Source: Verrucomicrobiota bacterium (GTDB lineage Bacteria; Verrucomicrobiota; Verrucomicrobiia; Chthoniobacterales; Terrimicrobiaceae). From it: DNA of 23,231 nucleotides. A program made the translations under genes and the position numbers. Of the stretch, positions 10,328-18,712 are shown piece by piece (position 1 is the first letter of the stretch; the number at the start of each line of letters is the position of its first letter). A model generated the notes under the pieces. It searched no databases. It had not been told where the DNA came from and was given only the letters and a program-made list of their open reading frames with translations. The stretch spans positions 1 through 23,231 of the forward strand of contig JAPLTI010000139.1 of the NCBI GenBank assembly GCA_026398285.1, read 5' to 3'.

Positions 10328-11379
10328 TTGGAAGGTGCCGGAGTCAGTATTTTTCCGGCTAGGTTGAAAACTGTCATTTCCTCGGCATCCTGCGCCCAGT
10401 CGAGGAATGTGGTCGTAATGATTGTTTGGGCACCTGGTGGTAGCGCTTGAAGGAGTCGGTTGCGGCGCGCCGTGTCGAGTTCGCCGAAGATGTCGTCCAA
10501 TAAAAGCACGGGAGGATGCCCGTGCATGGCTTCGATATGGCGAGCTTGGGCGATTTTGAGCGCCAGTGCGATGGTTCGCTGTTGCCCTTCCGAGGCGAAT
10601 GACGACGCCTTGAGTGCGTTGAGTTGGAAATCCAAATCGTCTCGGTGCGGTCCGCAAACAGTCTGCCTCAGGCGCTCCTCCTCAAGGCGCGAAGTCGCGA
10701 GTGCCTCCGAAAACGGGAGCTGGCAGCCCGGCCGGTATTCGATTTTTAGGTCATCTGAGGAAGAACTGATTTCCAGACATGCCGAGGCTGCATGGGGTTC
10801 CAGCGAGCCTGTGAGTTTTGCGCGTGCCGACAGCAGAAATTCTCCGGCCTCCAGAAGCGGAGGGTCAAAAGCCGCAATCTCGCGCCGGGGAAGCCCATCC
10901 TTCAGCAGGGAATTTCGTGACCTCAGGGCGCGTTCGTAGTCCCGCAGCGCCTTGCGGTATCCGGGCACGGATTGCGTTCCGAGAAAATCCAAATACCTCC
11001 GCCTTGCAGAGCTGGAGCCTTTAACAAGATCAAGGTCGGCATTGGAAAACCAAGTGATGCGTGCTGTGGAAAGGTAGTCTGTTGATTTTTGCTGAAGCTT
11101 CGAGTCGAGGGAAATCGCGCGTCCCTCGGCTGTGTGACGGTATTGCAGGCGGGTATCAGCAAAATGCCCTTCGATCGAAAAACCATCCTCTCCGCTTTTG
11201 ATGAGTTCTGTTGTTGTCGTTGTGCGCGGGGATTGGAGTCGGAGCAGAACGCACACGGCTTCGAGAATCGAAGTCTTGCCCTGGGCATTTTGCCCCACGA
11301 TGCAGGTGCGGTGCGGGGCTGGAAAAAAATCCAGATTCTCAAAGCAGCGGAAATCATGGAGCCGGACTTCCCTGATCAC
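10324..11379 (-). CDS. recF: DNA replication/repair protein RecF
   Basis: A 351-residue SMC-like ATPase that loads RecA at gaps with RecO and RecR. Walker A is GQNAQGKTS (residues 29-37). The family RARRYLD-type motif is present as SARRRYLDFLG. The ABC signature is SEGQQRTIALAL and Walker B is VLLLDDIFGELD. The length matches RecF. The GTG start at 11379 overlaps the rluD stop as GTGA, and the product begins IREVRLHDFRCFENL, the normal family start. The open frame continues 85 codons upstream but that part runs inside rluD and is not RecF-like. Unlike the common dnaA-dnaN-recF-gyrB arrangement, recF here lies between a pseudouridine synthase and a flavoprotein. Confidence 0.93.
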   Translation of the reverse strand: MIREVRLHDFRCFENLDFFPAPHRTCIVGQNAQGKTSILEAVCVLLRLQSPRTTTTTELIKSGEDGFSIEGHFADTRLQYRHTAEGRAISLDSKLQQKSTDYLSTARITWFSNADLDLVKGSSSARRRYLDFLGTQSVPGYRKALRDYERALRSRNSLLKDGLPRREIAAFDPPLLEAGEFLLSARAKLTGSLEPHAASACLEISSSSDDLKIEYRPGCQLPFSEALATSRLEEERLRQTVCGPHRDDLDFQLNALKASSFASEGQQRTIALALKIAQARHIEAMHGHPPVLLLDDIFGELDTARRNRLLQALPPGAQTIITTTFLDWAQDAEEMTVFNLAGKILTPAPSK

Positions 11380-12308
11380 GCAAACTTCTCCATGCGGTCG
11401 CCCTCGCGCGCCCGTGCGGCTTCGAGCGCCCAGTCCGGAAAATCCGGGGAGAGAGTGGCTGTAAAATGAACACGCTTTCCAGTGAGGGGATGCTTGAATG
11501 CCAACTTCCAGGCGTGCAGGTAGTGCCGCTCCGCACTGCCCCTGCGGCCGTATTGAGGATCGCCCGTCACGGGATGCCCGAGGTGTTTCAAGTGAACACG
11601 AATTTGATGCGTCCTGCCCGTTCGCGGGCGGCATTCGATGAGTGATTTTCCATTGCTGTTGGCAAGCACTCGGTAGTGGGTGAGGGCATCCCTCCCGCGA
11701 TCGACCGCCGCCATTTTCTGGCGATGCACGGGATGACGGCCGATTGCTGCGTCGATTTTGCCGTGCGGCATGCGAGGAACCCCGTCTGCAAGGGCCAGAT
11801 AGGATTTTTCAACCTCGCGGGATGCAAACTGCGCCGACAGCGAGTTGTGCGCGGCCTCGGTTTTAGCCACCACAATGCAGCCCGATGTCTCCTTGTCCAA
11901 ACGGTGGACGATCCCAGGACGACCCTCGCCGCCCACGATTTCCAGTCCGCCGCAATGGTGAAGCAATCCGTTTGCCAGTGTGCCTTCGCGGTTTCCTGCA
12001 CCGGGATGCACCACGAGCCCCGCAGGCTTGTTCAGCACAAGCAGCGTCTCGTCCTCAAAAATAATATCGATCGGAATATCTTGCGCTGCCAGAGGTGAGG
12101 GGACTGTCTCCTGCGGAATTTCAAAAACAACCTCATCCCCGTCGCGGAGGGGATAGGATGGTTTCGCGGCGACCTTGTTCACAAGAGCATGTCCATCTCG
12201 AATGAAGGCCTGGAGCCTTGCACGCGAGAAATCCGGGCACCCGGCTCCGAGGTATTTATCTAAACGCTGACCCGCCTGTTCCGGCGTAACGAGAAAGTGA
12301 AGTGGCAT
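11376..12308 (-). CDS. rluD: RluA/RluD-family 23S rRNA pseudouridine synthase
   Basis: A 310-residue pseudouridine synthase. It has an N-terminal S4 RNA-binding domain (~12-60, GQRLDKYL...SRARLQAFIRDG). The catalytic domain contains PGIVHRLDKETSG with the catalytic Asp138, the ECRPRTGRTHQIRVHL motif (given here only in part as GRTHQIRVHL), and a GDPQYG loop. These are the marks of the RluA family, and the S4 domain points to the RluC/RluD branch that modifies 23S rRNA. The exact target position is not certain. The ATG at 12308 was chosen over 12359: the family start follows directly and GAGG lies about 11 bases upstream. It is the first of three genes joined by GTGA overlaps (rluD-recF-flavoprotein). 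Confidence 0.9.
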   Translation of the reverse strand: MPLHFLVTPEQAGQRLDKYLGAGCPDFSRARLQAFIRDGHALVNKVAAKPSYPLRDGDEVVFEIPQETVPSPLAAQDIPIDIIFEDETLLVLNKPAGLVVHPGAGNREGTLANGLLHHCGGLEIVGGEGRPGIVHRLDKETSGCIVVAKTEAAHNSLSAQFASREVEKSYLALADGVPRMPHGKIDAAIGRHPVHRQKMAAVDRGRDALTHYRVLANSNGKSLIECRPRTGRTHQIRVHLKHLGHPVTGDPQYGRRGSAERHYLHAWKLAFKHPLTGKRVHFTATLSPDFPDWALEAARAREGDRMEKFA

Positions 12309-12401
12309 GCTTGTTGGCCTCAAAAAATGCAACCGAGGCTTCACGAATTCTGGCGGCATGGAACTCTCAACGCAAGGAGATCGGCAAGTGCGGCTGAGTT
12401 T

Positions 12402-13133
12402 TTAAAATGGTCGAGGGTCGTTCCTTGCCATGATTTCCCGCAGCATTTGTTCGTATTGCTCCTGCTGAACCGCATATTGCAATTCCACCTGGGCCCCATT
12501 GAACACAAACAAGGCGATGAGCATTAGCATGGGATTCCCAAAAAATCCCAGCACGGCAAATCCGCAAGCCAGCACCTGCCCGGTCCTAGCCGCCACTCGA
12601 GTCGCTCCAAGATGGCTGAACTTCATCGCCAACAAGGCCCGCAGCACCCGCCCTCCATCCATGGGAAAAGCCGGGATCATGTTGAAAATAACCAACCCGC
12701 AATTCACCACCAGCAGGTTGTGAAGCATGACGCGCAGAGTGTTGTCCGGCCCAGCCAGAATTCCTCCTGTCAGCATCAGAATTCCTGCCAGCACGGTGGC
12801 AATCGCCACATTCACTGCTGGACCCGCCACAGCAATGACGAGTTCCATCGAGGGTTTGTCGGGAATTTGATCCATCCGCGCCACTCCGCCGATCGGTAGC
12901 AGCGTGATATCCGGCGTGCGGATGCCATAGCGTCTGCCAGCCAGAGCGTGCCCGAATTCATGTAGCAGCACGCAGAAAAACAGGGCCGCAATAAATGAGA
13001 CCTCGCCTACGGCTCCAGGCCATCCCGCCTCCTGCCAGCCAGTGAATCCAAAAAAAGCCGGAAGAAGCAGGAAAGTGACATGAATCCTGACATCGATGCC
13101 TGAAATGCGGGCGATGCGATATGACCATTTCAT
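12402..13133 (-). CDS. Site-2 protease family (M50) membrane metalloprotease
   Basis: A 243-residue integral membrane zinc protease of the site-2 protease/SpoIVFB type, which cuts substrates within the membrane. The zinc site is HEFGH (His58, Glu59, His62) inside a hydrophobic helix. The third ligand is Asp159 in NMIPAFPMDGGRVLRAL. The GPAVN motif (residues ~104-108) is typical of the family. About six membrane segments are visible. There is no PDZ or CBS domain, so this is the minimal form. The start ATG at 13133 gives MKWSYRIARISGIDVRIH, which matches the usual N-terminus; the 21 extra upstream codons do not. It reads toward rluD with a 93-base gap and may share its operon. The substrate is unknown; membrane-bound anti-sigma factors are the classical targets. 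Confidence 0.88.
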   Translation of the reverse strand: MKWSYRIARISGIDVRIHVTFLLLPAFFGFTGWQEAGWPGAVGEVSFIAALFFCVLLHEFGHALAGRRYGIRTPDITLLPIGGVARMDQIPDKPSMELVIAVAGPAVNVAIATVLAGILMLTGGILAGPDNTLRVMLHNLLVVNCGLVIFNMIPAFPMDGGRVLRALLAMKFSHLGATRVAARTGQVLACGFAVLGFFGNPMLMLIALFVFNGAQVELQYAVQQEQYEQMLREIMARNDPRPF

Positions 13134-13235
13134 AAAAATTGATTTTCGGATTCGTGAATTCCCATAAACTCCAAAGTCCAGCGCTTCGGGCGCCACGCTT
13201 CACATCCACAATCCACCATTCTGAAAGAAAAGAAA

Positions 13236-14840
13236 ATGTCCCTTTCCACTCCTAAAGTTCTCGTAGCCGATCCCGTGTCCCAAAGTGGAGTCGATGAACT
13301 CTCCTCCGGCGGCGCTCTCGAGGTTGTTGTCAAAACCGGTCTGCCCGAGGCTGAGATTATCAAAATCATCCCGGAGTTCTCCGCTCTCGTCGTCCGCAGT
13401 CAGACCAAAGTGACCGCCGCTGTTCTGGAGGCCGCTACGAATCTCAAGGTCGTCGGCCGCGCTGGCGTGGGCGTGGACAATGTCGATGTGGATGCCGCAA
13501 CGCGCCGTGGTGTCATCGTCATGAATACTCCCGGTGGAAACACCATTTCCACCGCCGAGCATGCATTTTCCCTCCTCGTCAGCATCGCCCGCAACATCCC
13601 TCAAGCCGACGCCAGCATGAAGGCTGGTCGTTGGGACCGCAAAAAATACGAGGGCGTCGAACTCTACAATAAAACCCTCGGCATTCTCGGCATGGGGCGC
13701 ATCGGCACGGAGCTTGCCCGCCGCGCCATGGCCTTCGGCATGCGAGTTCTCGCCTACGATCCCTACCTCTCCGTCAGCCGCGCCCGCAGCCTTCAGGTGG
13801 AGCTTGTCGAGGATATCGACTCACTCCTCCCGCAAGCTGACTTCATCAGCATGCACATGCCCCTCACGGATGAAACCCGCCACATGCTCGACGCGCGCCG
13901 TTTGGCCCTTTGCAAAAAAGGCGTCCGCATTGTGAATTGCGCACGCGGTGGACTTGTCGCTGAAGATGCCCTGCATGATGCCCTCAAGTCCGGCCATGTC
14001 GGAGCTGCCGCACTCGATGTTTTCGAGGTCGAGCCACCTCCCGCCGACTTCCCGCTGCGCGAACTTCCGAATATCGTCTTCACTCCCCACCTCGGAGCCA
14101 GCACCGCCGAGGCGCAGGAAAACGTCGGCATCGAAATCGCACAGGCTATCCGCGCCGCTCTGCTCGATGGTGAAATTCGAAACGCCGTCAACATGCCGAG
14201 CATCGACGCGAAGACAGCAGCCGTCGTGAAGCCCTACCTGACACTCGGTGACAAAATGGGTCGCTTCGTTGCCCAGCTCGCTCCAAAGCGCAACGACCGC
14301 GTTGTCATCACCTATGGTGGCAAGGCTGTCGAAATGCCCACGGATGCGATCAGCCGCGCGATCCTCACTGGCTTCCTCAAACACGCCGGTGGCGAGGAAG
14401 TGAACAGCGTGAATGTCCGCAGCATGGCCTCCACCATCGGCCTCGATGTGCAAGAGGTTCGCTCCAGCGAGCAGACCGATTTCAACGAATGGCTCCATGT
14501 CGCCGTTTTCAGCGGTGACAGCAAAGTCTCGCTCGGCGGCACATTCTTCGGTGCCAAAAACGATCCGCGCATCGTGCGGGTGAACGGCAACCCGGTCGAA
14601 GTCACGCCTTCAGGCGTTGTTCTCATGCTCGAAAACCGTGACCGCCCAGGCATTGTCGGCCACATCGGCACTCTCCTCGGCACCGAGAAAATCAACATCG
14701 CCAGCATGAGCCTCTCCCGCACCGAACAGGGTGGGCGCGCCCTCACGCTGTTGAACCTCGACAGCATGCCCGGAGCGGATGTGCTGGCCAAGCTCTCAGC
14801 CGACGCCGACATCTACAGCGCCCGGGTCATCGCTCTCTAA
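13236..14840 (+). CDS. serA: D-3-phosphoglycerate dehydrogenase SerA
   Basis: A 534-residue type I enzyme that oxidises 3-phosphoglycerate to 3-phosphohydroxypyruvate, the first step of serine synthesis. The Rossmann NAD motif is GMGRIG (152-157). The catalytic triad positions are Arg237 (NCARGGLV), Glu266 (VFEVEPP) and His285 (TPHLGAST). The intervening substrate-binding domain spans ~320-455, and a C-terminal ACT domain (~461-534, LENRDRPGIVGHIGTLL) suggests feedback control by serine. The length is normal for the long form. It is divergent from the site-2 protease gene with about 100 bases between the two starts. recO follows after 23 bases. Confidence 0.96.
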   Translation: MSLSTPKVLVADPVSQSGVDELSSGGALEVVVKTGLPEAEIIKIIPEFSALVVRSQTKVTAAVLEAATNLKVVGRAGVGVDNVDVDAATRRGVIVMNTPGGNTISTAEHAFSLLVSIARNIPQADASMKAGRWDRKKYEGVELYNKTLGILGMGRIGTELARRAMAFGMRVLAYDPYLSVSRARSLQVELVEDIDSLLPQADFISMHMPLTDETRHMLDARRLALCKKGVRIVNCARGGLVAEDALHDALKSGHVGAAALDVFEVEPPPADFPLRELPNIVFTPHLGASTAEAQENVGIEIAQAIRAALLDGEIRNAVNMPSIDAKTAAVVKPYLTLGDKMGRFVAQLAPKRNDRVVITYGGKAVEMPTDAISRAILTGFLKHAGGEEVNSVNVRSMASTIGLDVQEVRSSEQTDFNEWLHVAVFSGDSKVSLGGTFFGAKNDPRIVRVNGNPVEVTPSGVVLMLENRDRPGIVGHIGTLLGTEKINIASMSLSRTEQGGRALTLLNLDSMPGADVLAKLSADADIYSARVIAL

Positions 14841-14863
14841 GTCTGCAAACGGGCGGGGCCGCC

Positions 14864-15403
14864 ATGGAACAAACCGAGGCCATCCTCATCCGCAAGCAGG
14901 CTTGGAGCGATACGAGTCTCATCACCACATGGCTCACAAGCGGGCATGGCAAAATCACCGCCATGGCCCGCGCGGCGCGGCGTCCGGGAAGCCAGTTCGC
15001 AGGCCGCTTGGATCTTTTTCATAAGGCTGAGATCGGCTACGCCATGCCTAAACGCGGCTCCCTCCACACGCTTCGCGAAGTGAGGTTGGTAGAGGTTTTC
15101 GCCGCCACCTCCGCGTCGAATCTTTTTCTGTGCGGCTACTTCGCCGAGCTCATCGACCTCGTTACGCAACCCGGCGAGCCGTTTCCCGAAATTTATGATC
15201 TCTTCTCACGCGCCACCGCGCATCTGAGCCGCTCCCCCGCTTCCATGCGGGCGCTCGAATTTTTTGAAAGCGAACTCTGCCGCATGCTCGGCATCCACGA
15301 TGGCACTGCCTGTGCCAGGGCAGCGATTGAAACCTATTGCGGACGCATCCCCTCATCGCGTATGGCTGCATTGCAATTGTTGAACCCTCGCACCACACCG
15401 TGA
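14864..15403 (+). CDS. recO: DNA repair protein RecO (short form)
   Basis: A 179-residue RecO-like protein, shorter than the usual ~240. The N-terminal OB-fold is clear: EAILIRKQAWSDTSLITTWLT, then HGKITAMARAARRPGSQFAG and LDLFHKAEIGY. The helical domain follows (FLCGYFAELIDLVTQPGEPFPEIYDLF, given as the marks CGYFAELID and EPFPEIYDLF). The C-terminal four-cysteine zinc site found in many RecO proteins is absent; only scattered Cys residues occur. RecO anneals strands and helps RecR load RecA on SSB-coated DNA. It starts 23 bases after serA with a purine-rich GGGCGGGG stretch upstream. Its stop overlaps the rlpA start as GTGA. Confidence 0.85.
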   Translation: MEQTEAILIRKQAWSDTSLITTWLTSGHGKITAMARAARRPGSQFAGRLDLFHKAEIGYAMPKRGSLHTLREVRLVEVFAATSASNLFLCGYFAELIDLVTQPGEPFPEIYDLFSRATAHLSRSPASMRALEFFESELCRMLGIHDGTACARAAIETYCGRIPSSRMAALQLLNPRTTP

Positions 15404-15885
15404 AACGAATACTTCAGCAAACCCTCCGCCTCGGACTCATCGCCACATTTTGCCTGCCGCTCACCGCTTGCCTCGGGCCGAATATCAAAGGCTACAAAAC
15501 CAAGCCCTACTCGATTCGTGGCATTCGATATCACCCCATGCAGCCCCGCGATGCCATCGGCCACAGCGAGGTCGGTGTCGCGTCGCACTACTCCGAGCAC
15601 TTCCTCATCTTTCCCGGCAAGACGGCCACCGGTGAGAAACTCTGGCCATGGACAAAGGTTGCAGCCCACAAAACACTGCCCATCCCTTGCGTCATCCGTG
15701 TCACCAACCTTAAAAACGGCCGCTCGGTCAAAGTCCGCGTCAATGACCGTGGACCCTTCATCCGCGGCCGCATGCTCGACGTCACAAAGCCCGTTGCCGA
15801 CGACCTCGGCTTCACCAAACAAGGCCTGACGAATGTAAAAATCCAAGTCCTCAGTGTCGGCGATGGATCCTATCGCATTCGCTAA
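15400..15885 (+). CDS. rlpA: RlpA-family septal lipoprotein (DPBB domain)
   Basis: A 161-residue lipoprotein. The signal sequence ends in the lipobox LTAC with Cys24 as the lipidated residue. A double-psi beta-barrel domain follows (~65-158), with GVASHYS, KTATGE, AAHKTLP, RVTNLKNGRSVKVRVNDRGPF (marks: VTNLKNGRS and VRVNDRGPF) and GRMLDVTKPVADDLG. The Asp in NDRGPF is the family's catalytic residue. RlpA proteins are septal lytic transglycosylases that cut glycan strands lacking peptides. The SPOR domain that localises many RlpA proteins to the septum is absent. The GTG at 15400 overlaps the recO stop and places the signal peptide at the very start; the upstream ATG at 15337 would add 21 residues encoded inside recO before it. 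Confidence 0.87.
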   Translation: MKRILQQTLRLGLIATFCLPLTACLGPNIKGYKTKPYSIRGIRYHPMQPRDAIGHSEVGVASHYSEHFLIFPGKTATGEKLWPWTKVAAHKTLPIPCVIRVTNLKNGRSVKVRVNDRGPFIRGRMLDVTKPVADDLGFTKQGLTNVKIQVLSVGDGSYRIR

Positions 15886-15905
15886 AACTCCTCACCAATC
15901 AAACC

Positions 15906-16148
15906 ATGAATAAACCCAAAATCGCCCAAAAATCCCCCGCTCCCGTCACTGTTGTCGCAGGCAAAACCTACTACTGGTGCTCCTGCGGTGAGAGCAAATC
16001 CCAACCCTTCTGCGATGGATCCCACAAGGGCACCGACTTCGCCCCAGTTCCCTACACCGCCGAAAAAGACGGCACCGTCTATTTCTGCGCCTGCAAACAA
16101 AGCGCCAACGGCGTCCTCTGCGACGGCTCCCACAAATCCCTCGCCTAA
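15906..16148 (+). CDS. CDGSH-type iron-sulfur protein, double motif
   Basis: An 80-residue protein with two CDGSH iron-sulfur sites. Site 1 uses Cys25, Cys27, Cys36 and His40 (CSCGESKSQPFCDGSH). Site 2 uses Cys61, Cys63, Cys72 and His76 (CACKQSANGVLCDGSH). Each would bind a 2Fe-2S cluster with the 3-Cys/1-His ligation seen in mitoNEET. Site 2 lacks the proline usually found before the CDG, having Val instead. Bacterial tandem-CDGSH proteins are small soluble electron-transfer or cluster-transfer proteins of unclear role. The start lies 20 bases after rlpA with no Shine-Dalgarno visible, so it is probably the last gene of the serA-recO-rlpA operon. Confidence 0.9.
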   Translation: MNKPKIAQKSPAPVTVVAGKTYYWCSCGESKSQPFCDGSHKGTDFAPVPYTAEKDGTVYFCACKQSANGVLCDGSHKSLA

Positions 16149-16190
16149 ACCTGTCCACGCGGCTTCGCAGCTGAAGCGGCGCTCCCACAT

Positions 16191-16245
16191 TTGGAGGGCC
16201 ATCCTCCGGCATGGCCCAAAAATTTCCACCGAAGACGCGGAACTA
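16191..16245 (-). repeat. Partial copy of the hairpin repeat (terminal part only)
   Basis: This is the right-hand end of the repeat seen at 18713-18855, in reverse orientation. It has GGAGGGCCAT, the GGGCCAT...ATGGCCC hairpin (16197-16218), then the complement of the GTGGAAATATTT box and of the TTCCGCG stretch found in the tandem units at 2941-2968. The similarity fades near 16245. The other end of the element is missing or has decayed; an imperfect inverted GCGGCTTC/GAAGCGGC pair just upstream (16159-16180) may be its remains. Confidence 0.7.
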
Positions 16246-16456
16246 CGCACAGACAACAGCCTGCTCAGAACCTCCCGAAAATTGCCTTCCTCACTCCGTT
16301 TCGTGGCTGCGAAATGGGTCATGCGAACCGAAGCACTGTGAAGTGCGAGAGAAGCACATCGCCGATGGTCCGAAGGGCGGTGGTGGTGCGATAGGGACTG
16401 GGTTTAGATAAAAAAATCTGGTTCTAAAAAATCTGCCTTCGAGTTTAAAAACGCTC
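16246..16456. other. Gap between CDGSH gene and rdgB, no gene seen
   Basis: With the repeat fragment before it, this forms a gene-free stretch of about 300 bases. No supported protein, tRNA or terminator was found. Close to rdgB there is an A-rich tract with AAAAAATCTG occurring twice (16411-16420 and 16426-16435), 15 bases apart. It lies about 20-45 bases before the rdgB start and may be part of its promoter; no convincing -35/-10 pair was identified. Confidence 0.4.
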
Positions 16457-17062
16457 ATGAACAAAACGATTTCGCGGCGCTTGCTTGTATCGACCCGTAA
16501 TGACCACAAGGTCGGTGAGATTCGGGAAATTCTGGGTGCGGATTTTGAGGTTCTGGATCTCTCCACGATCAGTGGAGTGGGGGAGGTGGAGGAGACGGGG
16601 GTGACTTTTGAAGAGAATGCCACGCTCAAGGCTCTTGCAGTGTCAGGGCATTTTGACGGATGGGTGATTGCGGATGATTCCGGCCTGGAGGTTGATGCCT
16701 TGGATGGGGCGCCGGGTGTGTGGTCGGCCAGATTTTCGGGGGTTGGGGCGACGGATGCCTCGAACCGTGCATTGCTCTTGGAGAAGCTCGAGGGCCTGCG
16801 CGGCAAGGAACGCTCGGCGCGTTTCCGCTGTGTGATTGTGCTGGCGCGGGCGGGTCGCAAGCTCGCGGCTTTCAGTGGATCGGTCGAGGGCGTGATCATC
16901 AATCAGGAAAAAGGATCGGGAGGATTCGGCTACGATCCGCTCTTCGTTCCGGAGGGGCATTGCGAGACCTTTGCGCAGCTTGGCTCCGAAGTGAAAAATG
17001 CACTGAGCCACCGCGCAAGGGCGCTTTCAGGACTTCTGGCTTGGAGTGGATGGAACGATTGA
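16457..17062 (+). CDS. rdgB: XTP/dITP pyrophosphatase RdgB (HAM1 family)
   Basis: A 201-residue HAM1-family enzyme that hydrolyses non-canonical purine nucleotides (dITP, XTP) to monophosphates and so keeps them out of DNA. The substrate-binding N-terminal motif is STRNDHK (12-18). The metal-binding ADDSGLEVDAL is at 72-81, and APGVWSARFSG follows. The C-terminal GFGYDPLFVPEG and SHRARAL (SHR at 184-186) are also family hallmarks. All key residues are present and the length is normal. The branching enzyme gene follows after 54 bases on the same strand. There is little Shine-Dalgarno signal before the ATG. Confidence 0.94.
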   Translation: MNKTISRRLLVSTRNDHKVGEIREILGADFEVLDLSTISGVGEVEETGVTFEENATLKALAVSGHFDGWVIADDSGLEVDALDGAPGVWSARFSGVGATDASNRALLLEKLEGLRGKERSARFRCVIVLARAGRKLAAFSGSVEGVIINQEKGSGGFGYDPLFVPEGHCETFAQLGSEVKNALSHRARALSGLLAWSGWND

Positions 17063-17116
17063 AACTCTGCGCGCTTGTCGCGTGCGCCGGTCTCGATATG
17101 ATCCCGAGACGCATTT

Positions 17117-18697
17117 ATGCATCAAGGTTCTCTTGCCCTCCTCCTGCACGCCCACTTGCCGTGGGTCAGGCACCCGGAGCATGAGGAATTCTTAGAGGAG
17201 GACTGGCTTTTTGAGGCGATTCTCGAGTGTTACATTCCGCTTCTGAAAAACCTGCGCCGCCTTGTTTTTGACAAGGCACCCGTGAAGCTCACATTCACCC
17301 TCACTCCGCCACTCTGCGCGATGTTGCGGGATCCGTTGCTGCAGGGACGCTCCGAGCGCTATCTCGCGCGCGGGGTCGAGTTGGCGGCGATGGAGATCGA
17401 ACGCACGGCGCATGACGCTGCCATGCGCGATGTGGCGCGGCACTATCACGCTCGTCTCTCAGAGGCGCTGGATTTTTACACACGAGAAATCAACCGCGAT
17501 ATTGTCGGTGCACTTGCTCAGCTCCAAGCGGATGGCATTATTGAAATCATCACCTGCGCCGCAACGCATGGATTTCTGCCGCTCATGGAGGTTGTGCCGG
17601 AGGCGATGCGGGCGCAAATTCTCATCGGTTGCGACTACCACCGCGAGTGCTTTGGAGTGGCTCCCGAGGGTATCTGGCTTCCTGAGTGCGCGTATGTGCC
17701 CCGCGTGGACGCCCTGTTGCAGGAGGCGAATCTGCGGTGGTTCGTTGTGGATGCTCATGGACTCATGTATGGCGAGCCGAGGCCACGCTTTGCCATTTAC
17801 GCGCCGTATTTCACGCCTGCTGGTCCAGCTGTTTTTGGACGCGACCGCGAGTCGAGCAAGCAGGTCTGGAGCGCGCGCGAGGGCTATCCGGGAGATCCGG
17901 CCTATCGCGATTTTTACCGAGACATCGGCATGGAGTTGCCGGAGGACTACCTCCGCACCGTCTTGCCTGACATGGGCTGCCGTCGCAACACAGGCTTCAA
18001 ATACCACCGTATCACCGGCTCGCCGGACAAACAGGTCTACAACCGCGCCTGGGCGATGGCTGCGGCCGATCACCACGCGGGGGACTTCCTGAACGCCCGC
18101 ATCCAGCAGTTTGAGCATTTGAAATCCATGCTGCCGATTGATCCGGTGATCCTGAGCCCCTTCGACGCCGAGCTTTTTGGCCACTGGTGGTATGAGGGGC
18201 CGGAATTTCTCGATCTCTTTTTGCGCAAGGCGGCCTACGATCAAAACACATTCCGCCTCACGACGCCGGGAGCCTATTTGAAGGAAAATCCGACGCAGCA
18301 GATGGTGTGTCCCTCGCCTTCGAGTTGGGGAAACAAGGGCTACTGGGAGGTCTGGCTCGACCGCTGCAACGCGTGGATCTATCCGCATCTCCACGCCGCC
18401 GCCCGCCGTATGACCGCTGCGGCGCGCGAGCATCAAAATACGCGCTCCGTTTTTACCAAGCGCCTCCTGCAACAACTCGCGCGTGAACTACTCCTCGCAC
18501 AGTCGAGCGACTGGGCGTTTCTCATGAAGACCGGGACTGCGGTGGATTACGCGACGCGCCGCACGAAGGATCATATTCTCCGCTTCAACAAGCTTCACGA
18601 AATGCTGGAGAGCAGCGAGCCCAACGAAGCGCTCCTCTCGGCCTGCGAGGTGCGGGACAACATTTTTCCGAATCTCGATTGGAAGCACTACCTGTGA
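17117..18697 (+). CDS. GH57 1,4-alpha-glucan branching enzyme
   Basis: A 526-residue GH57 enzyme that makes alpha-1,6 branches in glycogen. The GH57 first conserved region is LLLHAHLPWVRHPE (residues 8-21). The nucleophile is Glu190 in GIWLPECAY, and the acid/base is Asp350 in SPFDAELFGHWWYEG. The DUF1957-type C-terminal domain ends with SSDWAFLMKTGTAVDYATRR. The pattern and length fit the branching enzymes (TM1845, TK1436 type) rather than GH57 amylases. No other glycogen genes lie nearby. The ATG at 17117 is directly followed by the conserved start. The stop is 16 bases before the repeat element at 18713. Confidence 0.9.
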   Translation: MHQGSLALLLHAHLPWVRHPEHEEFLEEDWLFEAILECYIPLLKNLRRLVFDKAPVKLTFTLTPPLCAMLRDPLLQGRSERYLARGVELAAMEIERTAHDAAMRDVARHYHARLSEALDFYTREINRDIVGALAQLQADGIIEIITCAATHGFLPLMEVVPEAMRAQILIGCDYHRECFGVAPEGIWLPECAYVPRVDALLQEANLRWFVVDAHGLMYGEPRPRFAIYAPYFTPAGPAVFGRDRESSKQVWSAREGYPGDPAYRDFYRDIGMELPEDYLRTVLPDMGCRRNTGFKYHRITGSPDKQVYNRAWAMAAADHHAGDFLNARIQQFEHLKSMLPIDPVILSPFDAELFGHWWYEGPEFLDLFLRKAAYDQNTFRLTTPGAYLKENPTQQMVCPSPSSWGNKGYWEVWLDRCNAWIYPHLHAAARRMTAAAREHQNTRSVFTKRLLQQLARELLLAQSSDWAFLMKTGTAVDYATRRTKDHILRFNKLHEMLESSEPNEALLSACEVRDNIFPNLDWKHYL

Positions 18698-18712
18698 TTT
18701 TTTCGCACCAAC

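Noticed and set aside
17459..18475. 338-codon open frame on the - strand
   Set aside because: Antisense to the GH57 branching enzyme, which has both catalytic residues and family motifs.
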